A DNA stretch of 64,000 nt, from the NCBI RefSeq assembly GCF_000517405.1, contig NZ_CP006568.1, positions 992,001-1,056,000 on the forward strand. Direction: 5' to 3'. This document shows, piece after piece, positions 17,180 through 26,648 of the stretch. Within the stretch, counting starts at the first letter, position 1. Each line of letters opens with the position of its first letter. The position numbers were made by a program, and so were the translations under genes. Below the pieces are notes generated by a model. It was not told the origin of the DNA. It saw nothing but the letters and a program-made list of their open reading frames with translations, and did no database searches. The stretch is from Candidatus Sodalis pierantonius str. SOPE. GTDB taxonomy: Bacteria; Pseudomonadota; Gammaproteobacteria; Enterobacterales; Enterobacteriaceae.

Positions 17180-17879
17180 CAGGGCGCCTCAACCGGAAGG
17201 GCGGAACGGAGTTGCGCCGGCTGCGCGCAGAGCTGCCGCGCCGCCAATAGGATACGCGGTCCCGGACGGGTAAAGCTGTCTTCGTTGACGGCAATCACCG
17301 GCACCGTTAACTGCGGCCGCCAAAAATCGCTCACCTGGCGGGCGGCGGTGGCGTCGCCCGGCGCGATAATGACTTGGGGATGCCGTATCAGCACCTGCTC
17401 GCGGCTTACCTGCGGCCAGGGGACCGGGCTTGCGGCGAAGACATTGCGCCCGCCGCACAGGGCGAGGATCTGGCTTTGCAGCGTTGCGCCGCCGGCATAA
17501 CGTTTCGCGAGCGTCGCCTGTTGGTTACGCAGCGCGCTCGCCGCCTGACGCGCCTGCGCCGGATGCGGGCTATATAGGCGGCCAATGTCTCCAGCACGCG
17601 CTGCGGATTGCCGCCGCGCCAGCCCAGCACCAGATCCGGTTTCAGCGCCAGGATGCGCTCGATGTTCACGCCCTGCCACGAGGCGACCTGCTCAAGGCGC
17701 CGCGCCGCGGGAGGGTAATCCGACCAGTCGCTGGCGGCCACCAGTACCTCGCCCATGCCGGCGGCGTAGGCCAACTCCGTCGCGTGAGGCGCCAGGCTTA
17801 TCACCCGCCGCGCCGCCAGCACCGGCCAGACCAGCAGTAGGCAAAGTAACGCGGCCAGCGCCGCACGTCCGTGGCGCAT
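17179..17879 (-). pseudogene. btuF: Vitamin B12-binding protein BtuF, internal deletion and frameshift
   Basis: The first frame has a signal peptide (LAALLCLLLVWPVLA) and the BtuF N-lobe (RRVISLAPHATELAYAAGMG, then ERILALKPDLVLGWRGGN). Near 17570 the sequence jumps, in another frame, to ALCGGRNVFAASPVPWPQVS and the C-lobe. About 25-30 codons of the connecting region are missing compared with E. coli BtuF, so this is a deletion of some 80 bp rather than a single-base error. The periplasmic cobalamin-binding protein is lost. Confidence 0.88.
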
Positions 17880-18581
17880 TTACCGCTGGCCGGCCAGCGC
17901 GTGCACCATTTCCTCGACCAGGCGGGAGGAGCTTTGTGCCGCCACGGTGAGGAACTCTTCAAAGCTCAGATGGGACGCTTGATCCGCGACATCAGAGATG
18001 GCGCGCACCACGACGAAGGGTACGGCAAATTGGTGGCACACATGGGCGATGGCGGTAGCCTCCATTTCCACGGCGATCGCCTGCGGGAAGGTCCGGCGGA
18101 TACGGGCCAGCCCTTCTGCGCCGTTGATAAAAGCGTCGCCGCTAACCACCAGACCGCGTACTGCATGCATGCCGAGGCGATCGATGATTTCCTCCGTCAG
18201 CGCCACCAGCGACGGGGCGGCATTAAACGACGCTGGACACTGCGCCATCTGGCCGGGCTCATAGCCGAAGGCGGTGACGTCGACATCGTGATAGCGCACT
18301 TCATGGGACACCACAATATCGCCGACTTTCAGCGACGGCGCCAGACCGCCGGCGGAACCGGTATTGATGACCAGCTCAGGCTTGAAATGATCCAGCAGCA
18401 GCGTGGTCCCCAACGCGGCGGAAACCTTGCCGATGCCGGATTTCACCAGCGCTATCTCAACGCCGTGTAGCTGACCGGTATAAATTTCACATCCCGCCTG
18501 CTGATGGAGGGTAGAGTGGCTCAAGCGGTCGCGCAGCAGCGCGACTTCCTGTTCCATTGCGCCGATAATGCCAATTTTTAT
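17880..18581 (-). CDS. mtn: 5'-methylthioadenosine/S-adenosylhomocysteine nucleosidase
   Basis: The enzyme cleaves MTA and SAH (also called Pfs) and so removes inhibitory methylation by-products; SAH cleavage feeds AI-2 formation. Active-site residues are present: Glu in IGAMEQEV, Glu in VEMEATAIAHV and Asp in AISDVAD. The conserved N-terminus (KIGIIGAMEQEV) is preceded by ATA (18581-18579) where other species have ATG, with AGGA nine bases before it. The only standard upstream start is TTG at 18602, adding seven residues without a clear ribosome site. The stop directly abuts the btuF ATG. Length from ATA, 233 codons, is normal. Confidence 0.88.
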   Translation of the reverse strand: MKIGIIGAMEQEVALLRDRLSHSTLHQQAGCEIYTGQLHGVEIALVKSGIGKVSAALGTTLLLDHFKPELVINTGSAGGLAPSLKVGDIVVSHEVRYHDVDVTAFGYEPGQMAQCPASFNAAPSLVALTEEIIDRLGMHAVRGLVVSGDAFINGAEGLARIRRTFPQAIAVEMEATAIAHVCHQFAVPFVVVRAISDVADQASHLSFEEFLTVAAQSSSRLVEEMVHALAGQR

Positions 18582-18741
18582 ACAAAGCGTTCCTGTTAAC
18601 AAAATAGCGGGTTTAAATGATAGCGGGTATTCATAGGGTGCATTCTAGCACGCCTGCCGCGGGGAAATAACGGCCGGTAGGGTTGCGTTTGCCGGCGGGC
18701 ATTGGTATTACGGTAGGGTGCGGATCTCATGCGGGGAAAAC

Positions 18742-20256
18742 ATGTCCGATATCAACTTCAGCCATAAAATCAGTTTCCAACGTCCTTTCAGTCCGGCGAT
18801 AAGCGCCCAGGATGATTATGCTATTATCCGCCAATTTGAAAGCGACCGCGGGCGCATTATCAATTCCGCCGCAATACGCCGGCTACAGCAAAAAACCCAG
18901 GTTTTTCCCCTTGAGCGCAATGCCGCGGTGCGCTCGCGCCTGACCCACTCGCTGGAGGTACAGCAGGTGGGCCGCCATATCGTTAAAGAGATCTTTCATC
19001 GCCTCAAAAGCGACGGGCGCATTGGCGCGTTGGGTTTATCGCAGATGGAAGCGCCCTGCGAGAGCATGGTGGAGATGACCTGCCTGATGCACGATATCGG
19101 TAATCCGCCGTTTGGTCATTTCGGCGAAGCGGCAATCAACGACTGGTTTCGCCGCCGGCTGGATATCGCCAGCCTGGAGCAGGACGCCCTCGGTAACGAT
19201 CGGTGCCAGGTGGTCAGCCTGCGCCTGCGAGCCGGCGACGAAGACAACAATGCGCTGCGCGGCCGCATTCGTCTCGATTTGTGCCATTTTGAAGGCAACG
19301 CCCAGGCCATCCGTATGGTGCATAGTCTGCTTAAGCTTAATTTGACCTATGCGCAGGTCGGCTGCATTCTTAAGTACACCCGCCCGGCCTACTGGCAGGG
19401 CCCGTCGCCGGCGGCGTTCAGCTATCTAATGAAGAAACCGGGTTTTTATCTCTCGGAAGAAGAGTATGTCCAAACGCTGCGGCGCAAATTATCGCTAGGG
19501 GAATTTCACCGTTTTCCGCTGACGTATATTATGGAAGCCGCCGACGATATTTCCTATTGTATTGCCGACCTGGAAGATGCGGTAGAGAAAAAAATCTTTA
19601 CCGTGGAGCAACTGTATCTTTTCCTGCAAAAAGAGTGGGGCAGCGTCGTTAAAGGCGATCTATTCGATAAAGTGATAGGCCAGGCGTTCAACAAAATAAG
19701 ACGTTATCAAGGGCTGCGCAGCGGCGATCAGTTTTTTATGTATTTACGCGTCAATACCGTGGCGCGGTTAGTGCCGCATGCGGCGCAGCGTTTTCTGGAT
19801 AATCTGGCGCCCATTTACGACGGCAGTTTCAATCAGGCGCTGCTGGAGGACTCGAGTCCGGCGTTTCGGCTGTTAAAGATATTTAAAAGTGTTGCTTTCA
19901 AGCATGTGTTTAATCATCCTGAAGTCGAGCAGTTGGAACTGCAGGGCTATCGGGTGATAAGCGGGCTGCTGGAAATTTATAACCCCTTGCTTGACATGTC
20001 GCAGCAGGATTTTCAACGGTTGGCGGCGGAGGATTATCACCCCGCGCATCCCATCGCCAGCCGCCTGTATCATAAACTGTCCGCCAAACATCGTCTGGCC
20101 TATGGCGAGGCGATGGAGACGGTCAACCGCTATCCCGCTGGCCAGCAACCCATGATGGAATTTTATTATCGCGCGCGTTTAATCCAGGATTATATTAGCG
20201 GTATGACCGATCTTTATGCCTGGGATGAATATCGTCGGCTGATGGCCGCCGAGTAG
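18742..20256 (+). CDS. dgt: Deoxyguanosinetriphosphate triphosphohydrolase Dgt
   Basis: Dgt hydrolyses dGTP to deoxyguanosine and triphosphate. The 504-residue protein contains the HD-domain metal ligands in RLTHSLEVQQVGR and CLMHDIGNPPFGHFGE, and ends with the conserved YISGMTDLYAWDEYRRLM. Length equals E. coli Dgt (505). I chose the ATG at 18742 because MSDINFSHKI aligns with the known N-terminus. Divergent from mtn and intact. Confidence 0.95.
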   Translation: MSDINFSHKISFQRPFSPAISAQDDYAIIRQFESDRGRIINSAAIRRLQQKTQVFPLERNAAVRSRLTHSLEVQQVGRHIVKEIFHRLKSDGRIGALGLSQMEAPCESMVEMTCLMHDIGNPPFGHFGEAAINDWFRRRLDIASLEQDALGNDRCQVVSLRLRAGDEDNNALRGRIRLDLCHFEGNAQAIRMVHSLLKLNLTYAQVGCILKYTRPAYWQGPSPAAFSYLMKKPGFYLSEEEYVQTLRRKLSLGEFHRFPLTYIMEAADDISYCIADLEDAVEKKIFTVEQLYLFLQKEWGSVVKGDLFDKVIGQAFNKIRRYQGLRSGDQFFMYLRVNTVARLVPHAAQRFLDNLAPIYDGSFNQALLEDSSPAFRLLKIFKSVAFKHVFNHPEVEQLELQGYRVISGLLEIYNPLLDMSQQDFQRLAAEDYHPAHPIASRLYHKLSAKHRLAYGEAMETVNRYPAGQQPMMEFYYRARLIQDYISGMTDLYAWDEYRRLMAAE

Positions 20257-20323
20257 CCGCGAACACTGTGGTCATTTGTAAAGCGGATCAATATTTTTTT
20301 ACCTTTGCCGCTTTTTTTGCGCT

Positions 20324-20350
20324 GAACTACGGGGTATTTCATAACTCTCA
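20324..20350 (+). promoter_or_regulatory. Sigma-E-like promoter of degP
   Basis: GAACTA (20324-20329), a 16-bp spacer and TCTCA (20346-20350) closely match the sigma-E elements GAACTT-N16-TCTGA known before E. coli degP. It ends 60 bp upstream of the degP start codon. Confidence 0.65.
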
Positions 20351-20410
20351 TGGAGAAACGCAGCACGTTCTGCATAGTGCCCCCTTACTATTAAGTCGAG
20401 ATAATCACAG

Positions 20411-21856
20411 ATGAAAAAATCCACATTGGTCCTGACGGCGCTTGCTCTCAGTCTGGGCATGGCGCTCAGTCCCGTCTCTGTCTTTGCGGCAGAAACCGCC
20501 GCGACCCATCAACAGTTGCCCAGCCTGGCGCCGATGCTGGAAAAAGTCATGCCCTCCGTGGTGAGTATCAGCGTCGAGGGCAGTACGCCGGTCACGTCGC
20601 GGCAAATGCCCGATCAACTCAAGCAATTCTTCGGTCAAAATTCGCCGCTGTGCCAGGACGGCTCGCCCTTCCAGGCGTCACCGTTGTGCCAGGGCGGCGA
20701 TGAGGGGAGCGATGACGGTGGTGATAAAGGCGGCGCGCCGGCCCAGGAAAAATTCCAGGCGCTGGGAGCCGGGGTCATTATCGACGCCGATAAGGGCTAT
20801 GTGGTGACCAACAATCATGTAGTGAATGACGCGTCTAAAATACAGGTACAGCTCAACGACGGACGTAAATTCGACGCCAAGCTTATCGGTAAGGATCCGC
20901 GATCCGATATTGCGCTGGTGCAGCTGATTGACTTCAAAAACCTGACCGCCATCAAAATGGCCGATTCCGATCAACTGCGGGTCGGGGATTATACCGTGGC
21001 TATCGGCAATCCCTACGGGCTGGGGGAAGCGGCGACCTCCGGTATTGTCTCGGCGCTCGGACGCAGCGGGTTGAATATCGAAAATTATGAGAACTTTATC
21101 CAGACCGACGCGGCCATCAACCGCGGCAATTCCGGCGGCGCGCTGGTGAATCTGAACGGCGAGCTTATCGGTATTAATACCGCCATATTGGCGCCGGACG
21201 GCGGTAATATCGGCATCGGTTTTGCCATACCGAGCAATATGGTCAAAAACCTGACCAAGCAAATTGTTGAATTCGGTCAGGTAAAACGCGGCGAAATTGG
21301 CATCCTCGGCACCGAGTTGACGCCGGAACTGGCGAAAGCTATGAAGATCGATGCCCAGCGCGGCGCATTCGTCAGCCAGGTAATGCCGAAATCCGCCGCG
21401 GAGAAAGCCGGCGTGAAAGCGGGGGATGTGATCGTCACCATGAACGGTAAGGCGCTGAACAGCTTCGCCTCGTTCCGGGCCGACATCAGCTCGCAGCCGG
21501 TGGGCACCAAAATGACCCTCGGCCTGCTGCGCGACGGTAAACCGGTCACGGTCACCGTTACCCTGGAGCAAAGCACGCAATCCCAGGTGGATTCCGGGAT
21601 GGTCTTTACCGGCATCGAAGGCGCGGAGCTCAGCAATACCGAGCTTGACGGCCAGAAAGGCGTGCGGGTAGATAACGTCAAGGCCGGCAGCACCGCCGAG
21701 CGGGTCGGGCTGAAGAAGGGCGATGTTATTCTCGGCGTGAATCAGCAGTCGGTGGAAAATATCGGCGAGCTGCGCAAAATTCTCGACACCAAACCCAATG
21801 TGCTGGCGCTGAATATTCGCCGCGGTGATACTTCGCTGTATCTATTGGCGCAATAA
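20411..21856 (+). CDS. degP: Periplasmic serine protease/chaperone DegP
   Basis: DegP degrades or protects misfolded envelope proteins. The 481-residue precursor has a clear signal peptide ending near VSVFA-AE. The catalytic triad is visible: His in VTNNHVVND, Asp in PRSDIALVQL and Ser in NRGNSGGALVN. Two PDZ domains follow (about residues 285-375 and 390-481). The cysteine-bounded LA loop (CQDGSPFQASPLC) is slightly expanded. A sigma-E-like promoter precedes it and a strong terminator follows. Intact. Confidence 0.96.
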   Translation: MKKSTLVLTALALSLGMALSPVSVFAAETAATHQQLPSLAPMLEKVMPSVVSISVEGSTPVTSRQMPDQLKQFFGQNSPLCQDGSPFQASPLCQGGDEGSDDGGDKGGAPAQEKFQALGAGVIIDADKGYVVTNNHVVNDASKIQVQLNDGRKFDAKLIGKDPRSDIALVQLIDFKNLTAIKMADSDQLRVGDYTVAIGNPYGLGEAATSGIVSALGRSGLNIENYENFIQTDAAINRGNSGGALVNLNGELIGINTAILAPDGGNIGIGFAIPSNMVKNLTKQIVEFGQVKRGEIGILGTELTPELAKAMKIDAQRGAFVSQVMPKSAAEKAGVKAGDVIVTMNGKALNSFASFRADISSQPVGTKMTLGLLRDGKPVTVTVTLEQSTQSQVDSGMVFTGIEGAELSNTELDGQKGVRVDNVKAGSTAERVGLKKGDVILGVNQQSVENIGELRKILDTKPNVLALNIRRGDTSLYLLAQ

Positions 21857-21874
21857 CTGACTGCATGACACTGG

Positions 21875-21906
21875 CCGGACGGCCATGACGCCGTCCGGTT
21901 TTTTTT
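21875..21906 (+). terminator. Rho-independent terminator after degP
   Basis: A perfect 8-bp CCGGACGG/CCGTCCGG stem with an 8-nt loop is followed by eight Ts. It begins 19 bp after the degP stop. Confidence 0.85.
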
Positions 21907-22035
21907 GCCCGCAAAAAAACGTGATGCTCACCACAACTTGCGTGCGTGGTCTCTGATTTTGTGCGTTTGCACAATGCTAGGAGGCGCGGCTGTGGGTATG
22001 CTGCAAAGATTGAGCAATCAGCGGTGAGGATGGCG

Positions 22036-23179
22036 ATGGCGACTTATCATCTTGATGCCAAGCTGGCGCAGGAAATCGTGGCAAGAACCATGCAGATAAT
22101 CGACAGCAACATTAACGTGATGGACACCCGTGGCCGGATAATCGGCAGCGGCGATCGGGAACGTATCGGCGAGCTGCATGAGGGCGCGCTGCTGGCGCTG
22201 TCCCAGGCGCGGGTGGTGGATATCGACGACGGGGTGGCCAAGCATTTGCATGGCGTGCGTCCCGGGATTAATCTGCCACTGAAAATCGACGGTAATATCG
22301 TTGGCGTCATCGGGTTAACCGGTAATCCCGGCCAGCTGCGCCAATATGGCGAACTGGTGTGCATGACCGCCGAGATGATGCTGGAGCAGGCGCGGTTGCT
22401 GCATATGCTGGCGCAGGACAGCCGGCTGCGAGAAGAATTAGTGCTGAATCTTATCCGCGCCGAAGAAGTGACGCCGGCGCTGTCCGAATGGGCGCAGCGC
22501 CTGGGGATCGATATTCATCAGCCGCGCGTGGCGGCGGTGGTGGAGGTGGACAGCGGGCAGTTCGGCGTCGATAGCGCCATGGCCGAGCTGCAACAGTTAC
22601 AGACCCTGTTGATTACCCCTGAGCGGGACAATCTTATCGCTATCGTCTCCCTGACCGAAATGGTGGTTTTGAAGCCGGCGCTGAACAGCCACGGCCGCTG
22701 GGATGCCGACGAGCACCGGCGCCGCGTGGATAGTCTATTTTCCTGCATGACCGAGGGTGCGTATTGCGCTAGGTAACTTTTTTACCGGACCGGGAGGGAT
22801 CGCCCGCTCCTGGCGCACCGCCGTTACCACTATGGCGGTGGGCAAGCAGCGCCACCCGGACGAGCGCCGCTATTTTTATCCCGATTTGATGTTGCCGGTG
22901 TTATTGGACAGCCTGCGCGGCGGTTGGCAAGCCAATAAGCTGGTGCGGCCGCTGGTCAAACTCAAAGCCATGGACAGCAATGGTTTATTGCGGCGAACCC
23001 TTATCGCCTGGTTTCGCCATAACGTTCAGCCGACGCCCACCTCGCGCGCGCTGTTTATTCACCGCAATATGCTGGAATACCGTTTGAACCGCATTTCCGA
23101 AATGACCGGCCTGAATCTGGCCAACTTTGACGATCGGCTGCTGCTGTATGTAGCGCTACAGCTGGATGATAATGTCTGA
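22036..23179 (+). pseudogene. cdaR: Carbohydrate diacid regulator CdaR, frameshifted
   Basis: CdaR activates the glucarate/galactarate genes in E. coli. The first frame (MATYHLDAKLAQEIVARTMQ, sugar-diacid recognition domain, then GVDSAMAELQQLQ) runs to a stop at 22774. The second (GNFFTGPGGIARSWRTA, then WFRHNVQPTPTSRALFIHRN) holds the C-terminal helix-turn-helix and ends at 23179. Near 22755 about ten codons present in E. coli are missing and the frame changes, so a small deletion broke the gene. I chose the second ATG (22036) because GTGAGG lies six bases before it. Loss of the activator would silence the downstream island. Confidence 0.9.
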
Positions 23180-23420
23180 GATGCGGATATTGATGCGATG
23201 CCAATGCTGATAATGATGCGATTACAGATACCAAAGCAGATATCAGTGTAAAGGCGAAGGCTAGCGGTAGTAAGACGAACAACGGTAAAGGCTAGCGCAG
23301 GTTTAAAAGCAAATGAAGAGGCAGAAGCGCAGGCGGATGCCGGCGTAAAGGTAAACGCAGTGGGTATAGACTGAACCGTAAACCGTAAACCGTGCGGGGG
23401 CATAAAGTCGCGCAGGCCGG
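23180..23420. other. Low-complexity intergenic stretch between cdaR and gudP
   Basis: Purine-rich repetitive sequence with GATGC-type words and a short CCGTAAA tandem near 23372-23391. No gene is visible. It probably holds the remains of the convergent gene ends. Confidence 0.4.
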
Positions 23421-24782
23421 GAAGCGCCCTGTGGGGCGCCTCCCGGGTTCCCAGGCCGCGAGAGGTTTTAGCTCCAGGCGCTGGATTTTGCCGACGATAA
23501 ACAAATAGCTAACGATAACCATCAAGCCGTTGGCGGCGACATAAATCAGCACGCCGTCAAAGGAGCCGGTACGCTGTAGAATGTAGCCAATCACGATGGG
23601 CGTGGTAATGGCGCCGATTTGGGTCACCAAATTCAAAACCCCGCCGTTGAGGCCGACAATCTGCTTTGGTGCGGTGTCGGCGTTCACCGTCCAGCCGAGT
23701 GCGCCGATGCCCTTGTCAAAGAACGCCAGGCTCATGGCCGCCACCACCACATCGGAGGTGGTGTAATTGCAGATAACCATACTGGTGCATAATAGCATGC
23801 CGACGATGATGGGCGTTTTGCGCGCCACCGACAGCGAATAACCGCGGTTGAGCAGATAGTCGGAAAACACGCCGCCCAGCACGCCGCCGATACAGCCGCA
23901 AATCGCCGGCAGCGCCGCGACAAAACCCGCCTCCAGAATCGACATGCCGCGTCCTTTAACCAAATAAATGGGAAACCAGGACAGGAAGAACCAGGTAATC
24001 GCGTTAACGCAATAATTGGCCAGATAAATACCTAACAGCATACGGCTGGACAGCAACTGTTTGATATAGCCCAACTGCGGCGCGCGATCCGCCTTGGGAC
24101 CCGCCGCGGCGTCCATCTCCACCAGCGCGCCGCCCGCGCGCAGATATTCCAGTTCGCTTTGGCTCACCCGCGGATGGTTCAGTGGGCTGTACATGGTTTT
24201 CACCCATACCGCCGACAGCACAATCCCCACCACGCCCATCACGATAAACACATATTCCCAGCTGACCTCTTGGGTGATCCAGCCCAGCAGCGGGTTGAAC
24301 ACCACCAGCGTGGCATATTGCGAGATGTTGAATATCGCCGAGGCGGTACCGCGTTCCCGCACCGGAAACCAGGCGGAAACGATGCGGCTGTTGGCCGGCA
24401 TGACCGGCGCTTCGGCAAAACCCACCATGAAGCGCAATATGAACAGCATCATGGCGGCATTGGCGAAGAAATGGACAAAGCCCTGTCAGAAGGTAAATAC
24501 CGACCAGATCAAGATCGCGCAACCGTAGACTTTTTTGGATCCGAACTTATCCAGCAACCAGCCACCCGGCAGCTGAGCGAGGGTATACGCCCAGCCGAAG
24601 GCCGAGAAGATATAGCCCATTTGCAGCGGATCCAGACCCAAATCCCGCGCCACATGCGGGCCGGCGATGGACAAAGTGGACCGGTCGGCGTAGTTGACGG
24701 TGCTGATGATGAATAACACCGCCGGGATCCAAAAGCGCGAGCGTGTTTTATGCGCGCTGGCGTCTATCACCATGTTATCCAT
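23292..24782 (-). pseudogene. gudP: Glucarate transporter GudP, nonsense-mutated
   Basis: This major-facilitator permease for D-glucarate/galactarate begins MDNMVIDASAHKTRSRFWIP. The family signature STVNYADRSTLSIAG and LPGGWLLDKFGSKKVYG are clear. An in-frame TGA at 24486-24488 stops translation after about 98 codons. The same frame then continues QGFVHFFANAAMMLFILRF through the remaining helices to RLELKPLAAW. The normal C-terminal stop is also gone: the frame runs some 50 further codons of unrelated arginine/leucine-rich sequence. Assigned GudP rather than GarP because the copy at 31782 fits GarP better. Confidence 0.85.
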
Positions 24783-25047
24783 GGTAGGCGCCTCCCGGTA
24801 GTGAGCCCGCAGGGGATGTCGCGCGGCGAGTCAAAACCCGGTGTCCGCAGCGGACGGTGTACATGACGATCCATTGGCTGAATAGCTGCATAGTAGTGTC
24901 CTGAACGGTAGGGAAGTAAGAATGAACGTTTTTTAATCTAAATAGCGGTTCAGCAGCAGTATAAGAGTTAATGTCCCGGCAGACATTGGGCTTATGACTG
25001 AATGCGGGGGCGGATGCGCGGGCTTTTTACAGCAAAGCGCTAGAGGG

Positions 25048-25065
25048 AAGTGATATCGATCACTT
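25048..25065. promoter_or_regulatory. CRP-like site upstream of gudP
   Basis: AAGTGATATCGATCACTT has perfect 7-bp inverted arms and the CRP spacing (GTGA-N6-TCAC). It lies about 270 bp before gudP and 54 bp from the IS256 copy 4 insertion. In 24783-25118 I see nothing else beyond AT-rich promoter-like sequence. Catabolite control of such genes is expected; binding is inferred. Confidence 0.55.
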
Positions 25066-25118
25066 ATCGCCACGGCCTTGCGGATAATTAAAAAGAGGTT
25101 TCATTTTTGGTCTTAGAC

Positions 25119-26433
25119 AAGCCTGTTTAGAAATTTGTGTATTTGCTTGATTTTGATATGTTCAATCCAACATCAAAAACAGGTTAATTTATGGACGAAA
25201 AACAGTTGCAGGCTCTGGCTAACGAACTGGCCAAAAATCTCAAAACCCCTGAAGATCTCAGTCACTTCGATCGGCTGCTGAAAAAAATCAGCGTCGAAGC
25301 AGCTCTCAATGCCGAAATGACCCATCACCTCGGCTACGATAAAAATCAGCCTAAACCGGGGGCCAACGCCCGCAACGGCTATTCCACAAAAACCGTTACC
25401 ACTGGCGATGGCCCGCTGGCACTGCGTACTCCGCGCGATCGTGACGGTTCCTTTGAACCGCAACTGGTGAAGAAGAACCAGACCCGGATTACCGGGATGG
25501 ATAACCAGATTTTATCGTTGTACGCCAAAGGGATGACCACCCGCGAGATCGCCGCCGCGTTCAAAGAGCTGTATAACGCCGATGTCTCGCCGGCGCTGGT
25601 CTCAAAGGTCACCGATGCGGTCATGGAGCAGGTTGTCGAATGGCAAAACCGGCCTCTGGATGCAGTCTATCCCATTGTTTATCTTGACTGTATCGTTCTA
25701 AAAGTCCGGCAGGACAGCCGCATCATCAACAAATCTGTGTTCCTGGCGCTGGGCATCAACATCGAAGGCCAGAAAGAGTTGCTAGGTATGTGGCTGGCCG
25801 AAAATGAAGGCGCAAAGTTCTGGCTGAACGTGCTGACAGAGCTGAAAAACCGCGGCCTGAACGATATCCTTATCGCCTGCGTTGACGGCCTGAAAGGTTT
25901 CCCTGACGCTATTAACGCGGTGTATCCGGAGGCGCGGCTCCAGCTGTGTATCGTACATATGGTGCGCAACAGCCTGCGGTTCGTCTCCTGGAAGGACTAC
26001 AAGGCCGTCACCCGCGACCTGAAAGCTATCTATCAGGCCCCTACGGAAGAAGCCGGCTTGCAGGCGCTGGAAGCGTTCTCCAGTGCCTGGGACATCCGCT
26101 ACCCGCAAATAAGTCGAAGCTGGCAGGCAAACTGGGCCAATCTGGCCACGTTCTTTGCCTACCCAACGGACATTCGCAAGGTGATCTACACGACCAACGC
26201 CATCGAGTCGTTAAACAGCGTGATCCGGCATGCCATCAAAAAGCGCAAGGTGTTCCCGACGGATGACGCAGTGAAAAAGGTGGTGTGGCTGGCAATCCAG
26301 GCGGCGTCACAGAAATGGACAATGCCTTTGAGGGACTGGCGCATTGCAATGAACCGCTTTATTATCGAGTTCGGTGAACGCCTGGACGGTCACTTCTGAG
26401 AAAAGGCATTTACACAGAATCGTGTACAGGGTC
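25119..26433 (+). mobile_element. IS256-family element, copy 4, with target duplication
   Basis: Complete 1315-bp element. The flanking 8-mers are tcttagac (25111-25118) and ccttagac (26434-26441), a target duplication with one mismatch. It is the only one of the four copies that still has one. It separates the divergent gudP and gudD genes and probably lies in their shared regulatory region. Confidence 0.93.
25191..26399 (+). CDS. IS256-family transposase, copy 4 (intact)
   Basis: This 402-residue DDE transposase has no lesion. Catalytic Asp, Asp and Glu lie in VYLDCIVLK, CVDGLKGFPDAI and TTNAIESLNS. It ends WRIAMNRFIIEFGERLDGHF as in copy 1, and differs from copy 2 at a handful of residues. 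With copy 2 it is one of two apparently functional transposase genes in the window, and could mobilise copies 1 and 3. Confidence 0.95.
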   Translation: MDEKQLQALANELAKNLKTPEDLSHFDRLLKKISVEAALNAEMTHHLGYDKNQPKPGANARNGYSTKTVTTGDGPLALRTPRDRDGSFEPQLVKKNQTRITGMDNQILSLYAKGMTTREIAAAFKELYNADVSPALVSKVTDAVMEQVVEWQNRPLDAVYPIVYLDCIVLKVRQDSRIINKSVFLALGINIEGQKELLGMWLAENEGAKFWLNVLTELKNRGLNDILIACVDGLKGFPDAINAVYPEARLQLCIVHMVRNSLRFVSWKDYKAVTRDLKAIYQAPTEEAGLQALEAFSSAWDIRYPQISRSWQANWANLATFFAYPTDIRKVIYTTNAIESLNSVIRHAIKKRKVFPTDDAVKKVVWLAIQAASQKWTMPLRDWRIAMNRFIIEFGERLDGHF

Positions 26434-26648
26434 CCTTAGACGTCTGGCGGCGGCCGGTTTGTGAACTCGCGCCTATCGCCTTGGGCATCCGCTGCAATCC
26501 ATCGCCGCTCTTGGCCTTTTTTATTATGATGATGCCCAATGAAAAGGGCGCGATAATGTCCTTATACTGAGGTATTAATTGCTTAAACCCTGGGCTTCCC
26601 CGCGTCCGGCGGAGAAGCGACAGCGTTTTTTCGTATGAGGAAGAGTCA

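Noticed and set aside
16514..17500. 328-codon plus-strand frame opposite yadS and btuF
   Set aside because: Antisense to yadS and part of btuF; the opposite strand gives recognisable proteins, this one does not.
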